NCBI RefSeq assembly: GCF_036346875.1
Contig: NZ_CP107852.1
Span: 1-64,000, forward strand
DNA: 64,000 nucleotides
Origin: Nocardia sp. NBC_00508
Lineage (GTDB): Bacteria; Actinomycetota; Actinomycetes; Mycobacteriales; Mycobacteriaceae
Reading direction: 5' to 3'
The notes under the pieces were generated by a model. That model was not told where the DNA came from and did no database searches. It worked only from the letters and a program-made list of their open reading frames with translations. A program made the translations under genes and the position numbers. Shown here piece after piece: positions 38,701-47,149 of this stretch (position 1 is its first letter; every line of letters begins with the position of its first letter).

Positions 38701-39890
38701 CAGATTTCGCCTTCGTCCCCGTCCGCGCACTCGGTACCGTGGTCGGGGTCCACGACCGCGATCGACATTCCCTCGGGCGGCTGCCCGACACCGACCACTT
38801 CGGTGCTGCGAGCGCGGTTTCCGGCGCCGCCTTGCCCGGCGACCTCGAGCAGTGTCGGCGTCCGGGCGGCGGACGGCGCGGTCACGATCAAGGTGGCTTC
38901 GGCCAGACCATAGACCGGCCGCAGGGATTCGGCGCGGAAGCCGGCCCGGCCGAAGGTCTCGGTGAACCGCCGCACCGTCGCGGGGCGCACGGGCTCGGAG
39001 CCATTGAACGCCACCCGCCAACGGCTCAGGTCGAGCCGATCGATCTGCTCCGGCGAAATCCGGCGCAGGCACAGTTCGTAGGCGAAGTTGGGGCCGCCGC
39101 TGGTGTGGGCGCGGTATGCCGAGATTGCCTGCAGCCACCGCTCGGGCCGCTGCAGGAAATGCAGCGGTGACATCAGCACCGAGTTCCCACCGAGATAGAC
39201 CGTCTGCAATATCGGCGCGATGAGCCCCATATCGTGGTACATCGGCAGCCAGCTGGCGAACAGGGCGCCGTCCCATGAGTCGGCCATCGCGCGGTCGTGC
39301 CCGAGCCCTGCGGCGATCGCACCTTGGTTGTGCAGCAGATTTCCATGGGTGAGCAGCACGCCGCGCGGCGCGCTCGTCGAGCCGGAGGTGTATTGGATGA
39401 ACGCGACCGAATCCGGTCCGAGATCCGGCTCCCGCCACCGCGATGCCTCCTCGGCTGCTATCTCGTCGGTGGCCAGCCACCGCACACCCGCCAGCTCGGG
39501 AATCTCCGCACACAGCGCGGCCGAATCCGCGACGACCCGCCGCGGGGCCAGTACCACACCGACTTCGGCGTGCGCCACCATCCGCCGCAGCCGGCGCAGC
39601 GAGCGGTTCTCCCATTCGGGCAGCGGCGCGGGAACGGCGACAACGCCGGCGGCCAGACATCCGAAGAATGCCTCGGCGAACTCCGGGCCTGCCGGATACA
39701 GCAACAGCGCCCGCTGCGGCATCGAATCCTGAAGTGCGGCGCCGATCGCCCGAGCACGGACACCGAGGTCGCCGTACGACATTTCGCGGACGACACCGTC
39801 GACATCACCGCTGTCCAGAAACCGGTAAACCAACTCGGTTGGCCGATTCTCGACCTGAGCGAAGAGTGTTTCCACGAAAGTGTTGGGCAC
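29772..39890 (-). CDS. FAAL-ACP-KS-AT-DH-KR-ACP-C-FkbH hybrid lipid PKS
   Basis: A 3372-residue assembly line. Fatty acyl-AMP ligase (1-560): YTSGSTSAPRG near 165, RTGDLGFL, GRNHYPQDIE. ACP1: FGLGSADL, Ser near 632. KS (715-1140): DTACSSS near 868, EAHGTGTALGD, KSNVGH. AT (1240-1540): GHSQGE near 1320, but GFAGHS where YASH or HAFH is expected. DH (1575-1850): HAGPNAVLLP has Asn for the usual Gly; HPALLDAALH is intact. KR: TGAPGRLG near 2052, LDD motif (B-type), Tyr near 2185; no ER. ACP2: LGLDSL near 2355. C: HHSMSD near 2545. FkbH-like HAD domain: VDGDDTLWSG near 3030, CYLDDNP, then a GNAT-like tail. GTG 39890 has AGAGGAAG six bases upstream. Reading: activates a fatty acid, adds one unit, joins it to FkbH-supplied glycerate on the next ACP. 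Confidence 0.93.
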   Translation of the reverse strand: MPNTFVETLFAQVENRPTELVYRFLDSGDVDGVVREMSYGDLGVRARAIGAALQDSMPQRALLLYPAGPEFAEAFFGCLAAGVVAVPAPLPEWENRSLRRLRRMVAHAEVGVVLAPRRVVADSAALCAEIPELAGVRWLATDEIAAEEASRWREPDLGPDSVAFIQYTSGSTSAPRGVLLTHGNLLHNQGAIAAGLGHDRAMADSWDGALFASWLPMYHDMGLIAPILQTVYLGGNSVLMSPLHFLQRPERWLQAISAYRAHTSGGPNFAYELCLRRISPEQIDRLDLSRWRVAFNGSEPVRPATVRRFTETFGRAGFRAESLRPVYGLAEATLIVTAPSAARTPTLLEVAGQGGAGNRARSTEVVGVGQPPEGMSIAVVDPDHGTECADGDEGEIWVAGNSVAAGYFRDEQATAEVFGATLPGDHRRFLRTGDLGFLSGGELFVTGRRKDLLIVDGRNHYPQDIELTVEAAHDDVRAGCVAAFSADVGVGGEQPVVVAEVRSGDPGELAEIEGAVRAAVATDHGLTLAAVLLIRPGAIFKTSSGKIQRAACRAAYLSGELIALSAGPVRSPEDELDDYEADTENEESAGRSAAQPSAEAVRSWLVAEIARQAALDPERIDVHRPLVEFGLGSADLVELVVDLSEFVGRFLDTNLFFDNPTIDGVATALSPGGRPVDAAPDQSGAAAFETDASAGDDADDDAIAILSMSCRFPGAADSPEALWRLLDSNGDALTEVPAGRWDIDGLYDPDTSATGKAYTFRGGYVDGIDRFDAAFFGIGPREAAVMDPQQRMMLQLSWEAIERSGRDPRTLHGSATGVYLGVYSTGYLADPAPEQLNGQVGTGLSPSVASGRIAYTLGLHGPAVTLDTACSSSIVAMHLAMQALRAGECDLALAGGATLLMSPTAHIELCRLGVLSPTGRCAPFSADADGTVWAEGAGLLLLKRLGDARRDGDRVLAVIRGSAVNQDGSSQGLSAPNGAAQEQVLRSALRVAGLAPHDIDYVEAHGTGTALGDPIEARALARVFGPDRDPDRRLGIGSLKSNVGHTQAAAGVGSVIKLVLALHHERIPATLNVGAPSPQVDWERSGVTVQAEPMLWRRGDRPRRAGVSAFGLSGTNAHLILEEAPPEPAAAPDTTIDDRRVALLPISARSQASLHGQAERLLGLVLADPRLEPGPVSRALALQRTQFERRAVVVAGDRDEMVRTLRDLVDGRSSANAVVGAGPVLTNAKTAFVFPGQGTQWVGMARDMLARSEEFRAEFEQCDKAFRAQLGWSLLDRLTTMTAADLADFPVVQPLLFATMAALAATWRAAGVTPDAVIGHSQGEIAAAYCAGAIELSDAARIVVTRSRLMQGITEPGAMAMIGLPEAEVSRRLVEFDGRVSIAAVNVRRSTIVAGEQAAVEELLAEMDRAGIYTRLGAAGPGFAGHSGLIESIRDPLTAELAGLTADSPATPWYSTVSGEPMTNDLVGPGYWYRNARETVRFAATVERMIADGFRYFVELGVHPSLTAAVRTVAEELAREVVAVGSLVRDQDGPTCLARSLAELYVGGHELDWTRLVPEDGRVDLPTYAFDERRFWTDSVNRNAASHGLQDVAHPILGAGVPQPDSGGVTLTGRLSRQQQPWVADHAGPNAVLLPGAALVELAVRAGDEVDSPLVRELVLRAPMLVPDRGALLIQTVVGGADADHRRTVRIYARDEHDPDAQWTLHADGTLAEQSEPVPAHIESSAWPPAEVVPVDVDDMYAELFTRGHHYGPLFRAMRAAWRRDDEIFVEVELAETAQGDAAKFGIHPALLDAALHATALFAADGENALLPFVWTDVALWASGATALRVRLTRSGADTVTMSATDRSGRPVVSVGSVLLRPVTAAQWDAASIAPAYRRLLRMEWSELPLPAPDRTLTLGEWNSVVPGTADAIVLPVPEGDSPSDVHDTAQHILAALQTIIADSRFEQTTLVVRTRRAVALPGEDSPDPAGAVVWGLVRSAQSENPGRIVLIDTADPEVDIAALLAAREQQLAVRDGVAFVPRLARLPETAGRASEGRVSLGEGAVLVTGAPGRLGSALARHLADRYGVRDLVLVSRRGIDGPGGAQLRDELESRGVRVRFARCDIADRSALAQLLDGMPLAGVVHAACVLDDSTLGSLTPAQLDAVLRPKVDAAHHLHELTADRELSFFVLFSAAGSLFGTPGQANYAAANAYLDALALRRRSLGLPAQSLAWGAWEVDMHDHMAQADIRRIARAGIRAFSVPEGMACFDAALRVGDPVLVPLLLDTDVLRRAPAVPPLLRGLVRRAPRRAVADRATVDVAPGSRFAEQLRAVPRAEATALAMAAVAGWAGEVLGHTGTETVAPEQTFQSLGLDSLMAVELRNKVREHTGISVPLGTILAEQNLADLADHLVDAVRRQADTDAPDAVAAEVPEVEVLPVTRDMMRLLRTEQLGIPSAAQTGGVAVRLPARVTRPQMEQALVRLAHRHAALRTTIRPSAEHGRQLEIRREPGTLAGWRDLGHLDDAVVQERFRELMALPFDPETGPLWRFELLDAESADQVVLFGAHHSMSDVQSMLLVAGELAAELSGAGRGDAVTNRDMHQLLAAQSSRGDGGDTAITRWRDAFSGSRRLELTLAQPRPAERSYGAGSVALDLPAGLHDRVADRARELGITPAAVFLAALTVLLARRQQVDRFALAVPVDTRMHADATDAVGYFGVPVPFPATVAAGDLFTDVLRRTGERLRDLLAPGVGFADVLAALATEGLYRDNAPLIEVYFNYLRANSAVAQAAVVPVSTGYSDLDLMVAVLPDTGQVWLTYNSDIIDARTCAEFGTDYLQTVAAAVADPGTPARPETTGQQPVSGLRAALGATFALGRLPELMVAASSDATAITVAEAPYHHVLSCLRDPSGVFAQPSTALGIVLLRAADLERFGAVSDDLLAELAAEYPAAVREVAERTHRPVVVGILPSARPEERLLAWERLVADRLRDIPGVALLEPREWTRRHPVDDPFDDRTEILAHLPFTPEFQAAVALTLVATAGAVTEPAPKVVAVDGDDTLWSGTAGEIGSAAVAFDEPRRALSRRLLQWRAAGTLLVLVTNNDDDIVGEILDRSDSPLQREHFAAVSAGWGGKPERLEEVARTLRLGLDSFCYLDDNPVEVARMRAQLPEVLSVTCPPAGELESFLTRLWPMVPVAATAEDRARADYYRQEQERDSVRATAEFAEFLEQLNLEVDIEPLTDATVERARQLVRRTTQFTLAEVTADDLDRWRDEGEVWTATARDRFGDYGLIAVIALRAEADSLCVSGWQLSCRALGRGVEERLLSWVADRADALGCAVVRISVEHTVRNAPARRLAARLLGGTFEDRRLDVAATPGRLRRFRSWETTANGEDVTR

Positions 39891-40137
39891 GAACTACTTC
39901 CTCTAATGGTGAAACCGCGGGATTCGGCCGGTCCTGGTTCCCCTTGCGTACGAGGAAGGGCAGGCGGCGCGTTGTGACTGATAGCGCCCACAATATATCC
40001 GTCGGCTACACCCCTGGCCGGGTCTGGTGAGTCGGCGCCCGTCGCCGTGTGCCCCGAATTATGGGGGCAGCCGCCTCTCGACACCTATTGCCACTGTGGG
40101 GATTTCACGTTTGCGACTCGTAGAGCAAGCGGTGAAG
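39891..40137. promoter_or_regulatory. Divergent promoter region of PKS and P450
   Basis: About 250 bp separates the GTG of the lipid PKS from the P450 start. It holds the AGAGGAAG ribosome site of the PKS at its left end and AT-richer patches (ACAATATATCC near 39991; ACCTATTGCC near 40082) that may be promoter elements. I do not see a defined operator palindrome. Confidence 0.45.
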
Positions 40138-41475
40138 ATGGCTGCCGTGTCACAGACCCCGGTATCGCTGCGCGAACTCCCCCGACTACGCACCCGCCAC
40201 ATCGGGCAGATCGGTGGACTGATGCGCCCCGGCACCCACCGTTCCCCTCTGCTGGAATTCGGGGAACGGTTCGTGGTCTCGCCGCCGGGATTTCCGACCA
40301 TGCTGGTCACCCACGACATGGACGATGTGCGGGAACTGTTCGCCAACCACGACGACTTCTCGATCGGGCAGGTGCTGAGCCGATTCAGCAGCCACGACGT
40401 GATGTTCGGCAAGCAGACGTTGATCTTCCTCGACGGTGACGAGCACCGCCGCGAGCGCAGGCTGTTCGCTCCGCCGTTCCAGAACAAGGCGCTCCGGTCC
40501 TACGAAGATCTGATGGTCGAGGTGGTCCAGCGCGAACTTCCCAGCTGGCCCGTCGGTGAGCCGTTCGAGTTCCTGAAGGCCGGCTACGACCTGGCCATCG
40601 GCGTGCTGCTCGGCGTCGTCTTCGGTGACGTGGCTCCGGCCCGCAGGGACCGGCTGAAGCAGGCGGTGAGCCGGTGGTTCGGGGAGATCGAGAGTCGCGG
40701 TTTTCTCGCCGTGACCTTGCTCACCCCGCTGGTCGGCGGCCTCACGCTGCCCTACCCGCCGCTCAGTCGCCGCCAGTCCGAGGTCGACGCCATCATCATC
40801 GAGGAGATCGCCGCACGCCGGGCCACGCCCGGGGACGGGGACGACCGGAAAGATGTGCTGTCCCGGTATGTCGGCACGGAACTGGATCAGCACGACGACG
40901 TCGCACTGGCCCGCAACATGCGCGGCATCCTGCTGGGCGCCTACGAGACCACCGCGATCACGCTCGGCTGGATCGCCGCCATGCTGGCCGGCCACCCGCA
41001 CGCCATGGCCGAACTGGACACGGCGGCCGACGCGGGCGACCACGCCCGGCTCGACGCATATCTCGACGCCGCGGTCGCCGAAACGATGCGGCTGCGCCCG
41101 GTGTCCCCGTTCACGGGGCGGCGAGCACTGCGTGACACCGTGGTCAACGGCATCCACATCCCCAAGGGCGCCATCGTCATAGTCCCGATCCTGCTCATTC
41201 ACGAATCACCGAGGCATTACTCGGACCCGATGGACTTCCGGCCCGAACGCTTTCTCGACGATCGACCGAACGGCCACACCTGGCTGACCTTCGGCGCAGG
41301 CCCGCATCGCTGTCTCGGCGCGCAGTTCGCGCTCGCGGAAGCCCGCATCCTCTTCCGCACCGTCCTGCAACACCGCCGCATCGACTGCGCTCCCGGGTCC
41401 GTCGAACCACCGCGGCGGTACCACACCGGCCTCAGCCCCGCTCACAACGCCCGGATCACACTCCGTCCGCGCTGA
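40138..41475 (+). CDS. Cytochrome P450
   Basis: A 445-residue soluble bacterial P450 that would hydroxylate or epoxidise an organic substrate with electrons from ferredoxin. The I-helix oxygen-binding motif is GAYETT, the K-helix is ETMRLRP (ExxR, near 313), and the haem loop is FGAGPHRCLG with the axial Cys near 391. Start: ATG 40138 (MAAVSQTPVS) gives the normal P450 N-terminus; GTG 40147 is an equal option, and the frame to 40027 adds non-conserved residues. It is divergent from the lipid PKS, so oxidation of its acyl chain is plausible (inference). No ferredoxin gene is adjacent. Confidence 0.9.
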   Translation: MAAVSQTPVSLRELPRLRTRHIGQIGGLMRPGTHRSPLLEFGERFVVSPPGFPTMLVTHDMDDVRELFANHDDFSIGQVLSRFSSHDVMFGKQTLIFLDGDEHRRERRLFAPPFQNKALRSYEDLMVEVVQRELPSWPVGEPFEFLKAGYDLAIGVLLGVVFGDVAPARRDRLKQAVSRWFGEIESRGFLAVTLLTPLVGGLTLPYPPLSRRQSEVDAIIIEEIAARRATPGDGDDRKDVLSRYVGTELDQHDDVALARNMRGILLGAYETTAITLGWIAAMLAGHPHAMAELDTAADAGDHARLDAYLDAAVAETMRLRPVSPFTGRRALRDTVVNGIHIPKGAIVIVPILLIHESPRHYSDPMDFRPERFLDDRPNGHTWLTFGAGPHRCLGAQFALAEARILFRTVLQHRRIDCAPGSVEPPRRYHTGLSPAHNARITLRPR

Positions 41476-41496
41476 GGAATACTTAGAAACAGACTC

Positions 41497-41525
41497 TTGA
41501 CTCGTTCCAGAAAGCGGACGAGACT
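41497..41525 (+). promoter_or_regulatory. furA leaderless promoter/operator
   Basis: TTGACT (41497-41502), a 17 bp spacer beginning CGTTCCAGAAA, then GAGACT (41520-41525), with GTG at 41533 seven bases later. The stretch CTCTTGACTCGTTCCAGAAA closely resembles what I recall of the mycobacterial furA promoter, where FurA binds an AT-rich box over the -35 and the mRNA starts at the initiation codon. Confidence 0.75.
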
Positions 41526-41532
41526 TCCTTGC

Positions 41533-41976
41533 GTGCCGACAATCTCGGAGTGCCAGCAGCTGCTGCGTGGAGCTTCGCTGCGAGTGACCCGTCCCCGGGT
41601 CGCGGTGCTGAGCGCGGTGCACGACCACCCGCACGCCGACACGGATTCGATCATCCGCGCCGTGCGATCCGATCTGCCCGAGGTGTCCCACCAGACGGTG
41701 TACGACTCCTTGAACGCGCTCACCGCCGTCGGCCTGGTCCGGCGTATTCAACCGTCCGGCTCCGTAGCACGTTACGAGTCGCGGGTCGGCGACAATCACC
41801 ACCACGTCGTGTGCCGCGCGTGCGGGGTGATCGCCGATGTCGATTGCGCCATCGGCGAGGCTCCGTGCCTGACCGCGTCCGATGGCCGCGGGTTCTCGAT
41901 CGACGAGGCCGAGGTCATCTACTGGGGCCTGTGTCCCGACTGTGTGCGATCACAGACTGCCCGATCACATCCCTGA
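41533..41976 (+). CDS. furA: Ferric uptake family regulator FurA
   Basis: A 147-residue Fur-family repressor that senses peroxide/iron state and represses katG and itself. HTH: LRVTRPRVAVLSAV and VSHQTVYDSLNALTAVGLVR. Metal-binding region: VGDNHHHVVCRACGVIADVD (CxxC) and the later WGLCPDC (second CxxC structural zinc). The sequence GSVARYESRVGDNHHH is nearly identical to mycobacterial FurA as I remember it. GTG 41533 matches the leaderless promoter; the frame to TTG 41497 would start inside the -35 box. katG follows 33 bp downstream. Confidence 0.95.
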   Translation: MPTISECQQLLRGASLRVTRPRVAVLSAVHDHPHADTDSIIRAVRSDLPEVSHQTVYDSLNALTAVGLVRRIQPSGSVARYESRVGDNHHHVVCRACGVIADVDCAIGEAPCLTASDGRGFSIDEAEVIYWGLCPDCVRSQTARSHP

Positions 41977-44241
<2,265 letters not shown>

Positions 44242-44257
44242 TCCGTATCGACCGGTT

Positions 44258-44285
44258 CCAGGCCGGCCCTCCGGGGCCGGCCTGG
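44258..44285 (+). terminator. Terminator hairpin after katG
   Basis: Perfect 12 bp inverted repeat CCAGGCCGGCCC - TCCG - GGGCCGGCCTGG, 16 bases after the katG stop, with no T-run. The stem is very GC-rich and would end the furA-katG transcript. Confidence 0.8.
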
Positions 44286-44430
44286 ATTCGTAGTCGCCGG
44301 TAGGTTGCCGGGCCACACCATGTCGCCGAGATTCCGCTCAGGTGCTGTCTGTTGCCGCAGGATGTTTCGGCGAGGCGGGCGGGCCCGGATGATGTGTTCG
44401 CCCCGGTTGCGTGTTTGTCTGTCGGGTGTG

Positions 44431-45390
44431 ATGACGAAGATGGTTCGGGTCGGTGTCAACCTGCTCGCATGGAGCGCAACACTGGCGGGAGCCGCTGGAG
44501 TCGCGTTGTACTTCAGTCGGTCATGGTCTCGAATGCTGGTCTTGGCGGCTTCGGGAGCGCCGTACCTGATGAGTTCCGCGCTCGTTGGGGCAGTGGTTTT
44601 CGTAGCCATGCGGCACTGGAGCGGTGCGGCGGTGGCGATCATTGTTGTCGCCACCGCTGTATGGACCCAAGCTCCGCTGTACATTGGCCGCTCAGGCGAC
44701 GACGACGGACATCCAGTGCTGGCGATGCAGGCCAATCTGTTGTTCGACGGAGCTGATCCCCGGGCGCTGGTCGACCAGGTGCGCGCGCGGAACATTGCTT
44801 TGCTCACCGTCAATGAACTCACGCCGGCGGCGGTCGAGGATCTCGGGCGAGCGGGGCTCGACCAGTTGTTGCCGCACCGGTATCTCTCCCCCGGAAGGAC
44901 CGCGGCCGGGACGGGGATCTGGAGCAGCTACTCGCTGTCGGAAACCGTTGAGTACGACGGGTTCGTGCTGAATCAGCTCTCGGCGACGGCAAGCATCCCG
45001 GGCGCCGGACCCGTCGCGGTGTACGCCTTCCATCCGGTGCCACCGGTGTTCGGCACGCAGGTCTGGGCAGACGAGTTGTCCCGTCTGCGCGAAATTCTCG
45101 AGCGGTCGCCATCGAGTCGACCGGCGATCGTCGGTGGTGACTTCAACGCGACCTACGATCATTCGCAGTTCCGCACGCTGTTGTCCGGGCGCTTCGACGA
45201 CGCTGCCGAACAGGCAGGTGCCGGACACCTCGTCACCTACCCGACCGACAAGCGGTGGCCACCCCTGGTCGGCATCGACCATATCCTCGTCGCCGGGGGC
45301 CGCGCGGTCGCGGTGGAGACGGTGGGCCTACCGGGAGCAGATCACCGCGCCCTGGTGGCGCAGGTACACCTGGACCGCGAGCGGCGGTAA
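44431..45390 (+). CDS. Membrane-anchored endonuclease/exonuclease/phosphatase family protein
   Basis: A 319-residue EEP-superfamily protein. The N-terminus has three hydrophobic helices (about 8-28, 31-51 and 58-77), a layout common in actinobacterial membrane-anchored EEP proteins. The catalytic domain shows LAMQANLLFDGADP, ALLTVNELTP (the Glu metal ligand), IVGGDFNATYDHSQF (Asp/Asn), VGIDHILV and GADHRALVAQV (terminal Asp-His). The substrate is unknown; family members act on nucleic acids, phosphoinositides or sphingomyelin. ATG 44431 begins just before the first helix; an in-frame extension to 44305 is Arg-rich and not membrane-like. Confidence 0.85.
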   Translation: MTKMVRVGVNLLAWSATLAGAAGVALYFSRSWSRMLVLAASGAPYLMSSALVGAVVFVAMRHWSGAAVAIIVVATAVWTQAPLYIGRSGDDDGHPVLAMQANLLFDGADPRALVDQVRARNIALLTVNELTPAAVEDLGRAGLDQLLPHRYLSPGRTAAGTGIWSSYSLSETVEYDGFVLNQLSATASIPGAGPVAVYAFHPVPPVFGTQVWADELSRLREILERSPSSRPAIVGGDFNATYDHSQFRTLLSGRFDDAAEQAGAGHLVTYPTDKRWPPLVGIDHILVAGGRAVAVETVGLPGADHRALVAQVHLDRERR

Positions 45391-45476
45391 CGACACAGGC
45401 GAGTACTGCGACGTCGAGCGGGCATCGGCCTGGTCGTCATCGCCGGCGCGAGTGCGGCGCGCACGTCTGCCGTCGG

Positions 45477-45692
45477 CTACGGACTGGGCTGGGGCACATT
45501 GCAATCCGTGATCTTCGGATTGAGGCCCAGGTAATTCAGTGGACCGGCGACTATCGTCAGAGCGACCGTCCCGAAGCCTGCGCAGTTGATCGGGCCACTA
45601 TCGAAATAATCGCGCTGGCCCGCCGCGATCACGCCGATGATCAACCAGGCCGCGACCAGCAGGCTCCCGAGGCTCATGTTCTTCACGTGCAT
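45477..45692 (-). CDS. Small two-helix membrane protein
   Basis: A 71-residue hypothetical protein: hydrophobic helix LGSLLVAAWLIIGVIAAGQR (about 8-27), a short loop with a Cys (INCAGFG), a second helix (TVALTIVAGPLNYLG) and a tail with another Cys (TDCNVPQPSP). Such short proteins occur widely in Mycobacterium and Nocardia; the function is unknown. ATG 45692 is preceded by GAGAAGGGCCGGAACG, an acceptable SD. It converges on the EEP gene. Confidence 0.7.
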   Translation of the reverse strand: MHVKNMSLGSLLVAAWLIIGVIAAGQRDYFDSGPINCAGFGTVALTIVAGPLNYLGLNPKITDCNVPQPSP

Positions 45693-45871
45693 CGTTCCGG
45701 CCCTTCTCGCATAGATGAGCCGATTATCCGTCCCGGCGGGAGACGCGCCCGCACCTTCGACACCGATTGCGTGCCGCGCCTTTCAGCCGTGTCGTCGCCC
45801 ACCGCGGAGGCATAGTCGCGCGTCAGCTTCCCGACGTGGTTCGCCGGCCGTTTCGACCGATGATGTCCATG

Positions 45872-46561
45872 TCATCCACGTCGTTCGCCGAGCTGGGCGA
45901 GGCGGTCCCACGCCGGGGAGGAGGCTCCGGGCTGGGACTGCGCGGCCAACCGGGCGATCGTCGGGTTTGCGACAGGGCGGGTCTCGGATCGGCTGTGGTG
46001 GTTGGCGAACCAGTTCCGGATACGGTCGGCGAGGGCGGGCAGGCGGGAATCGTTCGGCGACCAGTGGTAGGCGGCGTCGAGTTCCAGGTAGAGGGCGCGG
46101 AACTCGGGATCGGTGATGAGCTCGCGCTTTTCGGCGATCCACACGGCGGCGTCCTCGGGTGAGGCTGTTTGCATGAGGATCCAGCCGTCGCGTTCCAGGC
46201 GCATCTGGCGCTCGCTGACGCCGAGTTCGCGCAATTCCTCGAGATAGTCGGCGACTTCCGGGGAGACGAAAAGCCGCTCGCCGCCGCACAGCTGGGCGAG
46301 TTGATCGCGGGTTCGCCGCAGCTGCGCGATGCGGGCTCGGAGGTCGTGGTCGATGTCGGCGATGGCTGCCGTGAGCGCGTCCGGGTCGGCGTCCAGGAGG
46401 CCCTTGATGCGGGCCAGTGGCACGCCCGCATGGGCAAGGGTCCTGATCTTGACGAGGTCGATGGCGTCCTGGGCGGTGTAGCGCCGGTAGCCGGAGGAGT
46501 CGCGGTCGGGCTCGGCGAGCAGACCGCGCTGGTGGTAGTGGCGGACGGCTTTGATGGTCAC
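45872..46561 (-). CDS. MerR family regulator (start unresolved)
   Basis: HTH helix 2 onwards is clear: VTIKAVRHYHQRGLLAEPDR, SSGYRRYTAQDAIDLVKIR, then LAHAGVPLARIKGLLDADPD. A coiled dimerisation helix and a C-terminal effector domain of about 130 residues (TipAS-like in length) follow. The first HTH helix would be FFADYAG, but no ATG, GTG or TTG lies in frame near it. The only nearby start is GTG 46561, which overlaps the stop of the DUF6463-like gene (GTGA). Starting there removes the first HTH helix. Either a rare start or an indel upstream is involved. It is co-directional with the membrane gene and shares its regulation. Confidence 0.7.
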   Translation of the reverse strand: MTIKAVRHYHQRGLLAEPDRDSSGYRRYTAQDAIDLVKIRTLAHAGVPLARIKGLLDADPDALTAAIADIDHDLRARIAQLRRTRDQLAQLCGGERLFVSPEVADYLEELRELGVSERQMRLERDGWILMQTASPEDAAVWIAEKRELITDPEFRALYLELDAAYHWSPNDSRLPALADRIRNWFANHHSRSETRPVANPTIARLAAQSQPGASSPAWDRLAQLGERRG

Positions 46562-47058
46562 TCCGGCGTAGTCCGCGAAGAATCCAGATCCGGAACGTGC
46601 CCTTCTGCCGACGATGGGGCTGCTCCCGACCGATCTTCTTTCCGCGCTGCGATGATGATCAGTGCGCCGGCGAGGATTCCGGCGAAGAACGGGGATGGCA
46701 CAAGAAGGACGCCACCCAGCACACACCAGACGACGATGCCCCAGCCGAACCCGGCGGGCACCGCCACCCCGCGTCCAGCGAGGTGCCAGGTCAGGCAACC
46801 CAACAGGAGCAAGGGCACCGCGAAGCTTCCCGGACCGGCCCAGAAGGTGAGCGCATTCTGCTGGGATTCCACCGTCGCGGCGGCACCTCCGTCCGTGAGA
46901 TCGAGCGGGACGGCCGCCCACATCCCCTCCTCCACCCAGCCGGTGATGTCCTCCCAGGAGGCCAGCGCCAGCAAGAACAGGTGCCCGATGCCGAGCACGA
47001 GCATGATCCCGCTCGCCCCTCGGAGCAACCGCTTTCTGGAGTTCGCAAGTCGTGGCAC
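46558..47058 (-). CDS. DUF6463-like four-helix membrane protein
   Basis: A 166-residue membrane protein with four hydrophobic helices: GIMLVLGIGHLFLLALASWE (about 15-36), LTFWAGPGSFAVPLLLLGCL (about 66-88), and two closely spaced helices from about 96 to 135. The Gly-His in the first helix and the FWFxxFG-like second helix resemble DUF6463-type proteins of unknown function. GTG 47058 is preferred because GGAGG lies seven bases upstream. ATGs at 47079 and 47094 sit inside the palindromic operator. It is divergent from the TetR gene, which probably represses it. Confidence 0.7.
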   Translation of the reverse strand: MPRLANSRKRLLRGASGIMLVLGIGHLFLLALASWEDITGWVEEGMWAAVPLDLTDGGAAATVESQQNALTFWAGPGSFAVPLLLLGCLTWHLAGRGVAVPAGFGWGIVVWCVLGGVLLVPSPFFAGILAGALIIIAARKEDRSGAAPSSAEGHVPDLDSSRTTPE

Positions 47059-47072
47059 GGTTCGCCTCCATT

Positions 47073-47111
47073 TATACATCACCGTATAGTTCATGTGTAC
47101 GGTACTGTATA
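47073..47111. promoter_or_regulatory. Palindromic operator between DUF6463-like and tetR genes
   Basis: Imperfect inverted repeat TATACATCACCGTA (47073-47086) and TACGGTACTGTATA (47098-47111), 12 of 14 positions symmetric with an 11 bp spacer. It lies in an AT-rich island between divergent genes, 39 bp before the TetR start, and is the obvious TetR binding site. Confidence 0.7.
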
Positions 47112-47149
47112 AATGATCGGCGATCAATGGAGGTAGCCAGATTCCCGCC

